Source of the DNA: Ilumatobacteraceae bacterium
GTDB taxonomy: Bacteria > Actinomycetota > Acidimicrobiia > Acidimicrobiales > Ilumatobacteraceae
NCBI GenBank assembly: GCA_030727685.1
Contig: JANRBC010000036.1
Coordinates: forward strand, 1 to 7,728
Direction of reading: 5' to 3'
Length of the DNA: 7,728 nt
Shown in pieces: positions 1 to 6,174 of this stretch; positions within the stretch are counted from its first letter, which is position 1; every line of letters starts with the position of its first letter. Both the position numbers and the translations under genes were made by a program. The notes beneath the pieces are model-generated. The model did no database searches and was not told where the DNA came from. It saw nothing but the letters and a program-made list of their open reading frames with translations.

Positions 1-1
1 G

Positions 2-751
2 ACGGGGCAATTGGCGGGGCAGCGGGCGTTTATTACTGGCGGCGCAAGTGGTATCGGCGCAGAAATGGCACGTCGATTTACGCGCGAAGGCGCAACTGTT
101 GTGGTCGCCGATGTCAACGACACGCTCGGCAAACAAGTCGCAGTCGAAGTTGGTGGCGAATATGTGCATCTCGACGTGACCGACTCACAAGCCTGGCAAA
201 AACTGATGCCGACATTCGAACCGTTTGACATTGTGTGTCTGAACGCAGGTGTATCGACGCATCAAAACGTGCTTGGCAACATCTCGAATTATCCGTTAGA
301 AAAAGTTGACAACGACGCCTACGAGCGCATCATGAGCATCAATGTTGACGGTGTCGTGTTCGGTGCGCGCTCGGTAATCCCTGGCATGGTTGCTCGCAAG
401 AGCGGCCACATTTTAGTAACAGCATCGTTGGCTGGCATTATCGCCATCGCACCCGACCCAATTTATGGATTAACCAAGCACGCGATGGTGGGTCTCGTGA
501 AATCTCTTGGCCCCGCACTCGAGCCACACGGTGTTTGCATCAGCGCGTTATGCCCCGGCTTTTTAGACACGCCATTGGTTAGTGAACTCGCGCGCGAATA
601 CGCAAAAACTTTCAGCATGGGTGTCATGGATGTCTCAGTTGCCGGCGACTTGGCGATGCGCGCACTGACCGAACGCATACCTGGTTCGCAGTGGACGGTG
701 ATGGCAGGTCAACCGATCACGCAATATATTCCGGCACCGCCGTTTTCGTAA
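2..751 (+). CDS. Short-chain dehydrogenase/reductase (SDR), 5'-truncated by window edge
   Basis: A classical SDR: a cytosolic NAD(P)-dependent oxidoreductase with one Rossmann domain. Counting the TTG at 11 as residue 1, the cofactor motif TGGASGIG is at 9-16, Asp34 ends strand beta-2 (favouring NAD over NADP), Asp55 sits in LDVTD, NAG is at 78-80 and Asn111 is present. The catalytic Ser139 and Tyr152-xxx-Lys156 have the normal 13-residue spacing, and PG follows at 182-183. The TTG at 11 is probably an internal Leu: the family usually reads (S)LxGK before the first strand, and the frame is open upstream to base 2, so the true start most likely lies just outside the window. The visible length of about 249 residues is normal. 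The tail differs from the standard Val-Asp-Gly-Gly ending. The substrate cannot be told from sequence. It converges on the TetR-type gene 22 bp away. Confidence 0.93.
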   Translation, partial: TGQLAGQRAFITGGASGIGAEMARRFTREGATVVVADVNDTLGKQVAVEVGGEYVHLDVTDSQAWQKLMPTFEPFDIVCLNAGVSTHQNVLGNISNYPLEKVDNDAYERIMSINVDGVVFGARSVIPGMVARKSGHILVTASLAGIIAIAPDPIYGLTKHAMVGLVKSLGPALEPHGVCISALCPGFLDTPLVSELAREYAKTFSMGVMDVSVAGDLAMRALTERIPGSQWTVMAGQPITQYIPAPPFS

Positions 752-773
752 AGACTCTCGCGGTGAACTATCG

Positions 774-2027
774 CTAGCTGAGTCGCAGCAAGTGGTTTTG
801 CTCAGACAACTTGGCCATAATCGAATAAAAATCGCACTTGCGCAACAGTGATGTATAGGTTTCAAGAACCGTGAACCCAATGCCTACTGCTTGTTCGCCG
901 CTTGAAATCAAGTTAATTACTTCGATAGGCAAGTCTGGCATCGTGCTCGTGAGGTCGTCTCTCGAACGCTCGAGACTCTGTTTAAACCTTCGTCTTGTTG
1001 GCAAATGATTGCGAGATGCGATTAAACATTCAAGTCGAAAATCAAGCCACATGCGACGACTTGGCAGCAAACCCAAAACAAAACTGTCGTTTAAGCCGCG
1101 ATCAATTCGCAGATCATTTGCTGCTCGACGATTGCTTTCACGATTCACATCTGACGAGAGGTTAAGAAAGATCTGCATCGCGTCATCGGTTAGTGCTTCT
1201 TTGTCTTTATAGAGGTTGTAAAGCGACCCGTTGGTTACGCCGGCGCGCCGCACGATTCGAGAAATTGTTGCATTGGCAAAACCGGTTTTTGCAACAACTT
1301 CGGCCACCGCATCGACAAGCGCTGAGCGAACTGGGTTCTCGGTTTCAGGCTCGACCCAATTTGGTGGAGGTGAATTGATCGGAATTTTGACAGGCTTCGC
1401 TTCATTTGCCGCGGCACTAAGACCGCTGGCAATTGTCATCCAATTTGGGTTTGACTTCAATACAAAAGTTCGCAGAGCGGTGCCGATTGATGCAGACAAG
1501 CCGATAACAATCGTCGCATTAGCAATTGGGTCGTTTGTATTTGTTAAACCAAATTCAGAAAACCAATTTGTAACTTCAGGAATCACTACTTCGCCGACCG
1601 TTTGATTGCGTCGTGATATCACCAGAAATTCAGCACCAAGTTTGGCAATCTCGTCTGGTGATTCGAGGTCTTTCGTGATCGCCTCGAGTGGGTTTTCGAT
1701 AGAGATCTTTGACTTGTTGTTTGATTGTGGATTGTGTTGATTGGCGAACATAAATTCAACGCTGCGCTGCAGTCGCGCCTTGAACGGTTGTCTGATAACT
1801 GATTGCCACAACTCAATTGCCATCTCGTCTGAGTCTTCGTAGCGTCCGTAGATGGCACCCGTGGTGAGACCCGACAATCTTGCTACTTCGCCAATGCTGA
1901 GCTCATCGAGCCCTTGGTCAACTGCATTGCGGAAGATCGCCCGCAGCACCTTTGTGGTGTTTGCCCGAGCTCGTGCAGAGGATGCTCGCCGGGGGATCAC
2001 TGAAGGTGAAGGCATGATTATTTGCAT
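774..2027 (-). CDS. Tandem (double) TetR-family transcriptional regulator
   Basis: A DNA-binding regulator of 417 residues, about twice the usual TetR length of about 200. The first TetR helix-turn-helix spans residues 26-72, with a recognition helix around TTGAIYGRYEDSDEM. The second spans 233-282, around TNGSLYNLYKDKEAL. Each is followed by 130-140 mostly helical residues that fit a TetR ligand/dimer domain. A proline-rich joint (211-233, containing NSPPPNW) separates the halves, so this looks like an ancient fusion or duplication and not a frameshift artefact. Key HTH positions are intact in both, so both could bind DNA. The halves are strongly diverged from each other. The start is uncertain: ATG at 2027 and an in-frame ATG at 2015 both lack a clear Shine-Dalgarno site. 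It is divergent from the giant exported-protein gene and convergent with the SDR; either could be a target. The ligand is unknown. Confidence 0.9.
   Translation of the reverse strand: MQIIMPSPSVIPRRASSARARANTTKVLRAIFRNAVDQGLDELSIGEVARLSGLTTGAIYGRYEDSDEMAIELWQSVIRQPFKARLQRSVEFMFANQHNPQSNNKSKISIENPLEAITKDLESPDEIAKLGAEFLVISRRNQTVGEVVIPEVTNWFSEFGLTNTNDPIANATIVIGLSASIGTALRTFVLKSNPNWMTIASGLSAAANEAKPVKIPINSPPPNWVEPETENPVRSALVDAVAEVVAKTGFANATISRIVRRAGVTNGSLYNLYKDKEALTDDAMQIFLNLSSDVNRESNRRAANDLRIDRGLNDSFVLGLLPSRRMWLDFRLECLIASRNHLPTRRRFKQSLERSRDDLTSTMPDLPIEVINLISSGEQAVGIGFTVLETYTSLLRKCDFYSIMAKLSEQNHLLRLS
1329..1397 (-). other. Proline-rich joint between the two TetR halves
   Basis: Residues 211-233 of the double TetR protein contain six prolines, including a PPP run, and few hydrophobic residues. 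They fall between the end of the first ligand-domain-like region and the start of the second helix-turn-helix. I read this as the flexible joint of the fusion. Confidence 0.6.
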
Positions 2028-2067
2028 TTTAAACCAACCGCGTGATTTATTAATTTAAAAAACTATC

Positions 2068-2095
2068 TTGACAATTTAAATATAGTATATATTCT
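2068..2095 (+). promoter_or_regulatory. Candidate sigma-70-type promoter for the giant exported-protein gene
   Basis: A perfect -35 box TTGACA lies at 2068-2073, and a partial -10 box TATTCT lies 16 bp downstream at 2090-2095. A better hexamer, TATATT at 2088-2093, has a short 14-bp spacing. Transcription would start near 2102, giving a leader of about 40 nt. On the other strand the same bases read TTGTCA (2074 to 2069), so a promoter for the divergent TetR gene may overlap it. The -35 match is strong; the -10 assignment is not. Confidence 0.5.
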
Positions 2096-2123
2096 TATAA
2101 AGAGTAATACATATATTTAAATT
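2073..2123. repeat. 12-bp perfect inverted repeat, candidate operator pair
   Basis: AATTTAAATATA at 2073-2084 is matched exactly on the other strand by TATATTTAAATT at 2112-2123, with 27 bp between the arms. Each arm contains the 8-bp palindrome ATTTAAAT (2074-2081 and 2115-2122), and the arm centres are 41 bp apart, close to four helical turns. A third AATTTAAA copy at 2052-2059 is 21 bp from the first arm, close to two turns. The pair flanks the candidate -10 region, as expected for TetR-type autoregulation. The region is AT-rich, which raises the odds of chance matches. Confidence 0.4.
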
Positions 2124-2131
2124 TTCAACAT

Positions 2132-2142
2132 GGGGGTTGGAG
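2132..2142 (+). promoter_or_regulatory. Ribosome binding site that decides the start of the giant gene
   Basis: The stretch GGGGGTTGGAG directly precedes ATG at 2143. The GGGGG run is 6 nt from this ATG, a workable Shine-Dalgarno distance. The in-frame TTG at 2137 would sit directly against the purine run, and the ATG at 2130 is in another frame, so 2143 is the best start. Confidence 0.55.
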
Positions 2143-2238
2143 ATGTCAGGCGGCTTTTCTCGTGCGGGGCTGGTAACCAGCCTCGTTTCAATGGTTTGGA
2201 TGGTTTTTGGTGTCGTTGAGCCGGCTGGGGCTGCAGCC
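2143..2238 (+). other. Signal peptide of the giant exported protein
   Basis: A short n-region with one Arg (Arg7) leads into a hydrophobic core, LVTSLVSMVWMVFGVV (10-25), and then EPAGAAA. Cleavage by signal peptidase I is likely after one of the alanines at 30-32. There is no lipobox cysteine, so it is not a lipoprotein. Confidence 0.85.
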
Positions 2239-5200
2239 TCTGTCGTAACTGTGCTCAATAGCACGGTCATTTCGTCGAGCGGCACCACGTTGAGCACCGG
2301 TGACTCGATCAGTCTGGCAGTTTGCTTTCAGGGCCGTGTTGGACGAATTGGTGGTGCTGATGACGATGTCAAATTAGTTCTGAATACCCGATCAACAGGT
2401 ATCAGTTGGGATGGTTCAAGAGTTGACGGCTCTGGTGGCGTTAACTCTTGCATGGCTTTCTCTTACACAGTTTTGAATAGCGATACATCCCAAACTTTAT
2501 TTGGGCCCAGTTCGTTAACTCTTGCTAATAGTGCAACGGTCACTGTCACGGGTTACGACGTAGTTACAGCAGCGTCGACTCCTTTATCTGGCAGTTTGTG
2601 CAGTGCTGGCGCATGCGGTGGGGCATCGGTGTCTTTGTCAGTTGATGTAACAGCGCCGACCATCTCAACTCTTTCGCCTCTCGATGGGGCGACTGAAGTT
2701 CTTAATACGTCGAACCTAGTAATGACAACAAGTGAAGCAACGACGCCTTATCTAAGTGTGACGTCACGTTCATGTGCTGGGGGCAATACTGCAACGGTTG
2801 TTGCTCAACGAAATCACGATATTGCAGTTGGTGACTTGATTTATCCATTTCAAGTAGGCCCTAGTTATGACACCGGTGCAGGTGGCAATACATACTTTCG
2901 AGTCACTGCGGTAACTGGGCGAAACATTTCGTATGCGGTTAGTTGCACAAATGAGTCATCAGCATCAACAGGTGGCGCAATCGCGCCATTGAAATATCTA
3001 TCAATAGTCGAAGACGTAGATTCGGCCAAGACGATCAGCAACATCGCAATTTCTAGCAATATTGCAACTCTCACTTCAAGCCTGCACGGGTTTTTAATAG
3101 GTGATGTCGTGCTTGTTGATGGTATGACGCAAAAAGAAAGCAACGGTGCGTTTGTGGTCATTTCGGCAGACGCAAATACATTTTCAATCGATTTGACCAA
3201 GGCTGCGGCGTCGAGTGCGTCGAATGTTGCTGGTGTAACAAATCTTGGCAGCAGTGCGGCCGCCGCGGGCGCGACTGGGCTCCGCTTAATTGAGGCAATA
3301 CCCACACTCGACAGTTCGAGAGTGGCATTCTCTGGTGCTTCACCGTTCACAACGACGATTAATCCGACTGCGATTCTTCCAGGCAATACAGCAATGCATG
3401 TGCGACTTGACTCTGGGGCGATACGTGACGGTCGAGCGCTCAGCTTTGCAGGCTTTGGCAACGCAACTTCTTGGAACTTCACGACGGCCGCTGGTTCAGC
3501 GATTGTTGCCGATATCACTTCGCCAACTGCAAATGGCTCGTATCGCTCAGGTGGTGGCACTTCGCCGACGATTCAGGTGCGATTCAATCAACCTGTTGTT
3601 GTGCAAGGCGTGCCAGAGCTGTTGCTCAATGCAGGTAGCGGGGCAGTTGCGACATATTCAAGTGGTTCTGGCACTAGAACTTTGACATTCACATATGCAA
3701 TTGGTGCGAGTGATTCGACATTGACACAATCTGAGCAAAAGTTGAATGTCGTTAGATTCAACCTGCCGACCGGCGCAACCATGTCGGGGGTTACAAGTTC
3801 TTCGCCCGTGCCAAGTTCTGGTTCAACTGGCTCGTTGAATTTAAACAAGAACATTAAAATCGACAACACCGCACCGACACCGCAAAGTTTGATGCCGTTT
3901 CCGAACGCCGTCGGTGTGCAAGCAACGCAGGCACTCAATCTGATTTTTGCCGAAAACATGACGGTGGTTGCTGGCAAGAAGATATTCATTAACTCGCTGT
4001 CAGGCGGTGTTTACGAAACGATCACGCTCGGCACCGACAGCAATGTTGAGGTCACGCAGTTCGAAGAAAACTCTGGTGCGATCGTCACGATTAGTCGAGC
4101 GGGTAAAGCATCGACCGTTGATCTGATAACTGACCCACCGACTACTTACTTTGTGACTTACGAAGCCGGCGCATTTGCTGACTTGGCGGGCAACACCACG
4201 GCGGCACTTTCGAGCACGACTGCATGGCGATTCGAGGCAAGCCCCGACACTGTCGCGCCAGTATTTTTGCCGAATCAATCTGATCCGATAAACAACATGA
4301 CGAATTTTGTTTCGAATCGCAATATCGAATTGGCATTTAGCGAAGCAGTCACAACTGTGGCGACTAAAACTATTCGCTTGTGCACGGGTGACGCCGACTG
4401 TGCCACACCAGTTGAGACATTTACTTTGCCTTCTGACAGCGTCACGGCAAGCGATGGCGGTTTGCGAATCATTATTGACCCCGCAGCAAACCTCACCCCA
4501 TCGACGACATATTTTCTGTTGATCGATAGCGGAGCATTCGCCGACGGCGCAGGAAACCCAACTGCGAGTGCAGTGACTGCAGGGCAGTTTCAATTCACGG
4601 CGTCGCTGCCGCCGGTAGCAGTCATTGGTGGCGGTGGTTCAAGTGGTGGCACGACAAGTGGCGGTTCGCCAAGTCTTAACGCACCGATTTTGGGTTTACC
4701 AAATAACGGAGTTGTGGCCTCTTGCGGTCCGCCGCCGTTGCCGCCGTGCAATGTTGGGCCAGGAATAAATTTTGGGCCAGGTGGATTAATTCAAAACCCG
4801 AATGCCTTGAGTGGTTCAGACATGGCGAATTTGCGACCAGATAATTTTGTTGGCTTTAGACCCGATGATGCGCGGCTTCTTGGCGCAGGTGCACTTCGAA
4901 ATTTTCAACCATCCCAATTTGGGGCATTACCGCCGATGGCTATGTCAGGTTTTGATCGAAATCAAATCAATAATTTGAACCCGGCAGCAATGGCTGGCAT
5001 GAACACCGCGCAGTTGCGTGCGTTGCCACCCGAAGCGATGCAAGGATTCAAGCCAGATCAGTTGGCGCAACTTTCACCAAGTGCGATGGCAGGGTTTGAC
5101 CCGACACGAATGGCGGCGCTACCACCGCTAGCGATCACTGGTTTGAAGCCAGATCAGATGGCCGCTTTGCAGCCGTCTGCACTGTCAGGAATAAAACTAG

Positions 5201-6168
5201 ATCAGTTCAAAGTTTTGTCGCCGACGGCGATAACTGGTTTGCAAGAAGATCAGTTCGCAGCGTTGTCGCCCAAAGTGATGATCGGCTTCAAGGCCGCGCA
5301 ATTTGCTGCACTACCACCAGATGCAATCTCTGGAATGCAGCAGAATCAGTTCAAAGTGATTCCGCCGAACGCGATCAAAGTTTTTACTCCAACACAGATG
5401 GAAGCGATGCCGTTGGGTGCGCTGGCAGTAATTTCGCCAAGTCAATTTAAGGCACTGACCGCAGAAGTAATTGCGGCGATGAGCCCCGAGCAACGCGATG
5501 CATTGCCAAAGCAGGCTTTGAACCCGGCAGCAAATTCTGCGCCAGTAAACATTTTTAGCCCAACTGCGCTTGCAAATGCTTTGACCGGCTGGAATGTCGA
5601 CAAAGTGCCAGCATCGGCGTTTGCTAACTTCAAGCCAACTGATGCAGCGAAACTATCTCCCCAAGTTTTCTCGGCGCTGAAGCCCGGTCAATTCAAAGCG
5701 TTGTCTCCAAGTGCACTAACCAAAATGAAGCCGAGCCAAGTTGGCGCATTACCGGTGGGGGTGCTTGCTGCAATTAAGCCAGACCAACTGGCGGCGATGC
5801 CCGCGTCGTCATTGAGCAAATTAAACACTGAGCAGTTTGAAGCAATGCCTCCTGCTGCATTTTCGGCAATGAAATCTAATCAAGTTGGCGCAATGTCAGT
5901 GGAATTGATTTCGGTTATGACTCCTCAGCAAGTTAGCGCGTTGCCGCCAACTGCCATCGCAGGTTTGAAAGCAGATCAAGTCGCGGCACTACCAGCAGAG
6001 GCGATTGCAAATTTGAAACCCAAGCAGGTGGCGGGGCTGAAGCCGAAAGCCGCAGCGGGTTTCAGCGTCGAAAAGTTAGCCGCATTAACTCCGGTTCAAG
6101 AAAAAGCGTTGAAGCCAGGGTTTATTAAGGCTTTATCGGCAGAGCAAAAAGCGGCACTAAACAATTGA
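2143..6168 (+). CDS. Giant exported Ig-like protein with a C-terminal 16-residue repeat array
   Basis: A 1341-residue secreted or surface protein. Order from ATG 2143: signal peptide (1 to about 31); an Ig-like module (33-168); an SbsA/Big_5-like Ig module (169-450) interrupted at about 207-376 by two FCCH-like insertions; a second-type Ig module beginning TSPTANGSY (455-576); two more Big_5-like modules (577-700, 701-822) with the hallmarks GAFADLAGN and GAFADGAGN; a Gly/Ser/Thr linker (826-844); a Cys-Pro loop (861-869); and 27 repeats of 16 residues (888-1337), ending ALNN. All ten cysteines lie before the repeats and can be grouped into five local pairs, suiting an oxidising exterior. There is no LPxTG motif, C-terminal membrane helix or enzyme domain. 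The likely role is adhesion or cell-surface structure; this is inference from architecture. It is preceded by an AT-rich control region and ends 6 bp from the convergent permease gene. Confidence 0.92.
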   Translation: MSGGFSRAGLVTSLVSMVWMVFGVVEPAGAAASVVTVLNSTVISSSGTTLSTGDSISLAVCFQGRVGRIGGADDDVKLVLNTRSTGISWDGSRVDGSGGVNSCMAFSYTVLNSDTSQTLFGPSSLTLANSATVTVTGYDVVTAASTPLSGSLCSAGACGGASVSLSVDVTAPTISTLSPLDGATEVLNTSNLVMTTSEATTPYLSVTSRSCAGGNTATVVAQRNHDIAVGDLIYPFQVGPSYDTGAGGNTYFRVTAVTGRNISYAVSCTNESSASTGGAIAPLKYLSIVEDVDSAKTISNIAISSNIATLTSSLHGFLIGDVVLVDGMTQKESNGAFVVISADANTFSIDLTKAAASSASNVAGVTNLGSSAAAAGATGLRLIEAIPTLDSSRVAFSGASPFTTTINPTAILPGNTAMHVRLDSGAIRDGRALSFAGFGNATSWNFTTAAGSAIVADITSPTANGSYRSGGGTSPTIQVRFNQPVVVQGVPELLLNAGSGAVATYSSGSGTRTLTFTYAIGASDSTLTQSEQKLNVVRFNLPTGATMSGVTSSSPVPSSGSTGSLNLNKNIKIDNTAPTPQSLMPFPNAVGVQATQALNLIFAENMTVVAGKKIFINSLSGGVYETITLGTDSNVEVTQFEENSGAIVTISRAGKASTVDLITDPPTTYFVTYEAGAFADLAGNTTAALSSTTAWRFEASPDTVAPVFLPNQSDPINNMTNFVSNRNIELAFSEAVTTVATKTIRLCTGDADCATPVETFTLPSDSVTASDGGLRIIIDPAANLTPSTTYFLLIDSGAFADGAGNPTASAVTAGQFQFTASLPPVAVIGGGGSSGGTTSGGSPSLNAPILGLPNNGVVASCGPPPLPPCNVGPGINFGPGGLIQNPNALSGSDMANLRPDNFVGFRPDDARLLGAGALRNFQPSQFGALPPMAMSGFDRNQINNLNPAAMAGMNTAQLRALPPEAMQGFKPDQLAQLSPSAMAGFDPTRMAALPPLAITGLKPDQMAALQPSALSGIKLDQFKVLSPTAITGLQEDQFAALSPKVMIGFKAAQFAALPPDAISGMQQNQFKVIPPNAIKVFTPTQMEAMPLGALAVISPSQFKALTAEVIAAMSPEQRDALPKQALNPAANSAPVNIFSPTALANALTGWNVDKVPASAFANFKPTDAAKLSPQVFSALKPGQFKALSPSALTKMKPSQVGALPVGVLAAIKPDQLAAMPASSLSKLNTEQFEAMPPAAFSAMKSNQVGAMSVELISVMTPQQVSALPPTAIAGLKADQVAALPAEAIANLKPKQVAGLKPKAAAGFSVEKLAALTPVQEKALKPGFIKALSAEQKAALNN
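2239..2646 (+). other. N-terminal Ig-like module (residues 33-168)
   Basis: This beta-rich segment contains a GDSISLAV strand and a FSYTVLNSDTSQTL stretch. The pattern resembles the TANGSY-type surface module later in the same protein (455-576), here strongly diverged. It contains Cys61/Cys103 and the close pair Cys153/Cys158 (CSAGAC). The family assignment is by eye. Confidence 0.45.
2647..3492 (+). other. SbsA/Big_5-like Ig module, split by an insertion
   Basis: The first part (residues 169-206) has the usual opening: TAPTISTLSPLDGATEV, then a strand ending in TTSEA. The closing part (about 379-450) carries SGAIRDGRALSF and SWNFTTA, matching the family's 'GAF-D-aGN ... W-F-T' ending. About 170 residues of a different fold separate them. 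Two undivided copies of the same module occur later in the protein, which makes the split easy to see. Confidence 0.6.
2761..3270 (+). other. Two tandem FCCH-like beta domains inserted in the first Big_5 module
   Basis: Residues about 207-376. The second copy (about 298-368) is clearer: HGFLIGDVVLVDGMT, then NGAFVVIS, then ANTFSIDL. This matches the pattern 'HGf-GD-V-v-G-v-gm-NG-f-V----NtF-l', known from ubiquitin-activating-enzyme FCCH-like domains that are common in phage tail and virion proteins. The first copy (about 207-283) has NHDIAVGDLI, YFRVTAV and NISYAV in the same order, with a Gly-rich insert and a possible Cys211-Cys268 disulfide. Function in bacteria is not established; the assignment is pattern recognition only. 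Confidence 0.5.
3493..4608 (+). other. Three consecutive Ig-like surface modules
   Basis: Residues 451-822. The first module (455-576) has TSPTANGSY, a Y-S-S-G-S-G-T turn, LTFTYAIGASDS and an ending near LNKNIKIDNT; this module type is common in large bacterial surface proteins. The second (577-700) and third (701-822) are Big_5-like, opening with TAP/VAP and closing with YFVTYEAGAFADLAGN and YFLLIDSGAFADGAGN, then W/F-x-F. The third holds the close cysteine pair CTGDADC (747-753). Confidence 0.65.
4618..4803 (+). other. Flexible linker and Cys-Pro loop before the repeat array
   Basis: Residues 826-887 begin with a run of Gly, Ser and Thr (GGGGSSGGTTSGGS) typical of a flexible linker. They continue through CGPPPLPPC (861-869), a short proline-rich loop that a disulfide could close, and end in Gly/Asn-rich sequence. 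It separates the Ig-like part from the repeats. Confidence 0.6.
4804..6153 (+). repeat. Array of 27 coding repeats, 16 residues (48 bp) each
   Basis: Fifteen in-register units run from 4804 to 5523. An 18-residue spacer follows (5524-5577), then one degenerate unit (5578-5625) and eleven more in-register units (5626-6153). The approximate consensus is G-[FL]-K-P-x-Q-[FMV]-A-A-L-[SP]-P-x-A-[IMF]-[AST]. Each unit is itself two octads of the form x-h-x-P-x-x-h-x (h hydrophobic). The units are diverged at DNA level, so this is an old array and not a recent slippage product. The array has no Cys, His or Tyr and one Trp. The (S/T/D)-P-x-Q pattern suggests a short helix starting at each proline, but the fold is not known to me. 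Confidence 0.9.
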
Positions 6169-6174
6169 AACTAG

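Noticed and set aside
2137..2142. TTG at 2137 as the start of the giant exported protein
   Set aside because: The purine run abuts it with no spacing, whereas ATG 2143 is correctly spaced and gives a normal signal peptide.
2130..2219. A 29-codon reading frame from ATG 2130, overlapping the start of the giant gene
   Set aside because: It is out of frame with the long gene, uses that gene's ribosome-binding purines as coding sequence, and has no recognisable features.
2865..3560. A 231-codon open frame on the minus strand inside the giant gene
   Set aside because: It is a shadow of the Ig-coding frame: composition mirrors the plus-strand codons, it has no recognisable domain, and the plus-strand protein is clearly real.
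4000..4593. A 197-codon minus-strand frame rich in Cys and Arg
   Set aside because: It lies opposite two clear Big_5-like modules, and its Cys/Arg-rich composition is typical of antisense shadow frames.
4804..6153. CRISPR array or recent DNA tandem repeat as the reason for the periodicity
   Set aside because: The periodicity is at protein level (48-bp codon units) with strongly diverged DNA and no identical spaced repeats.
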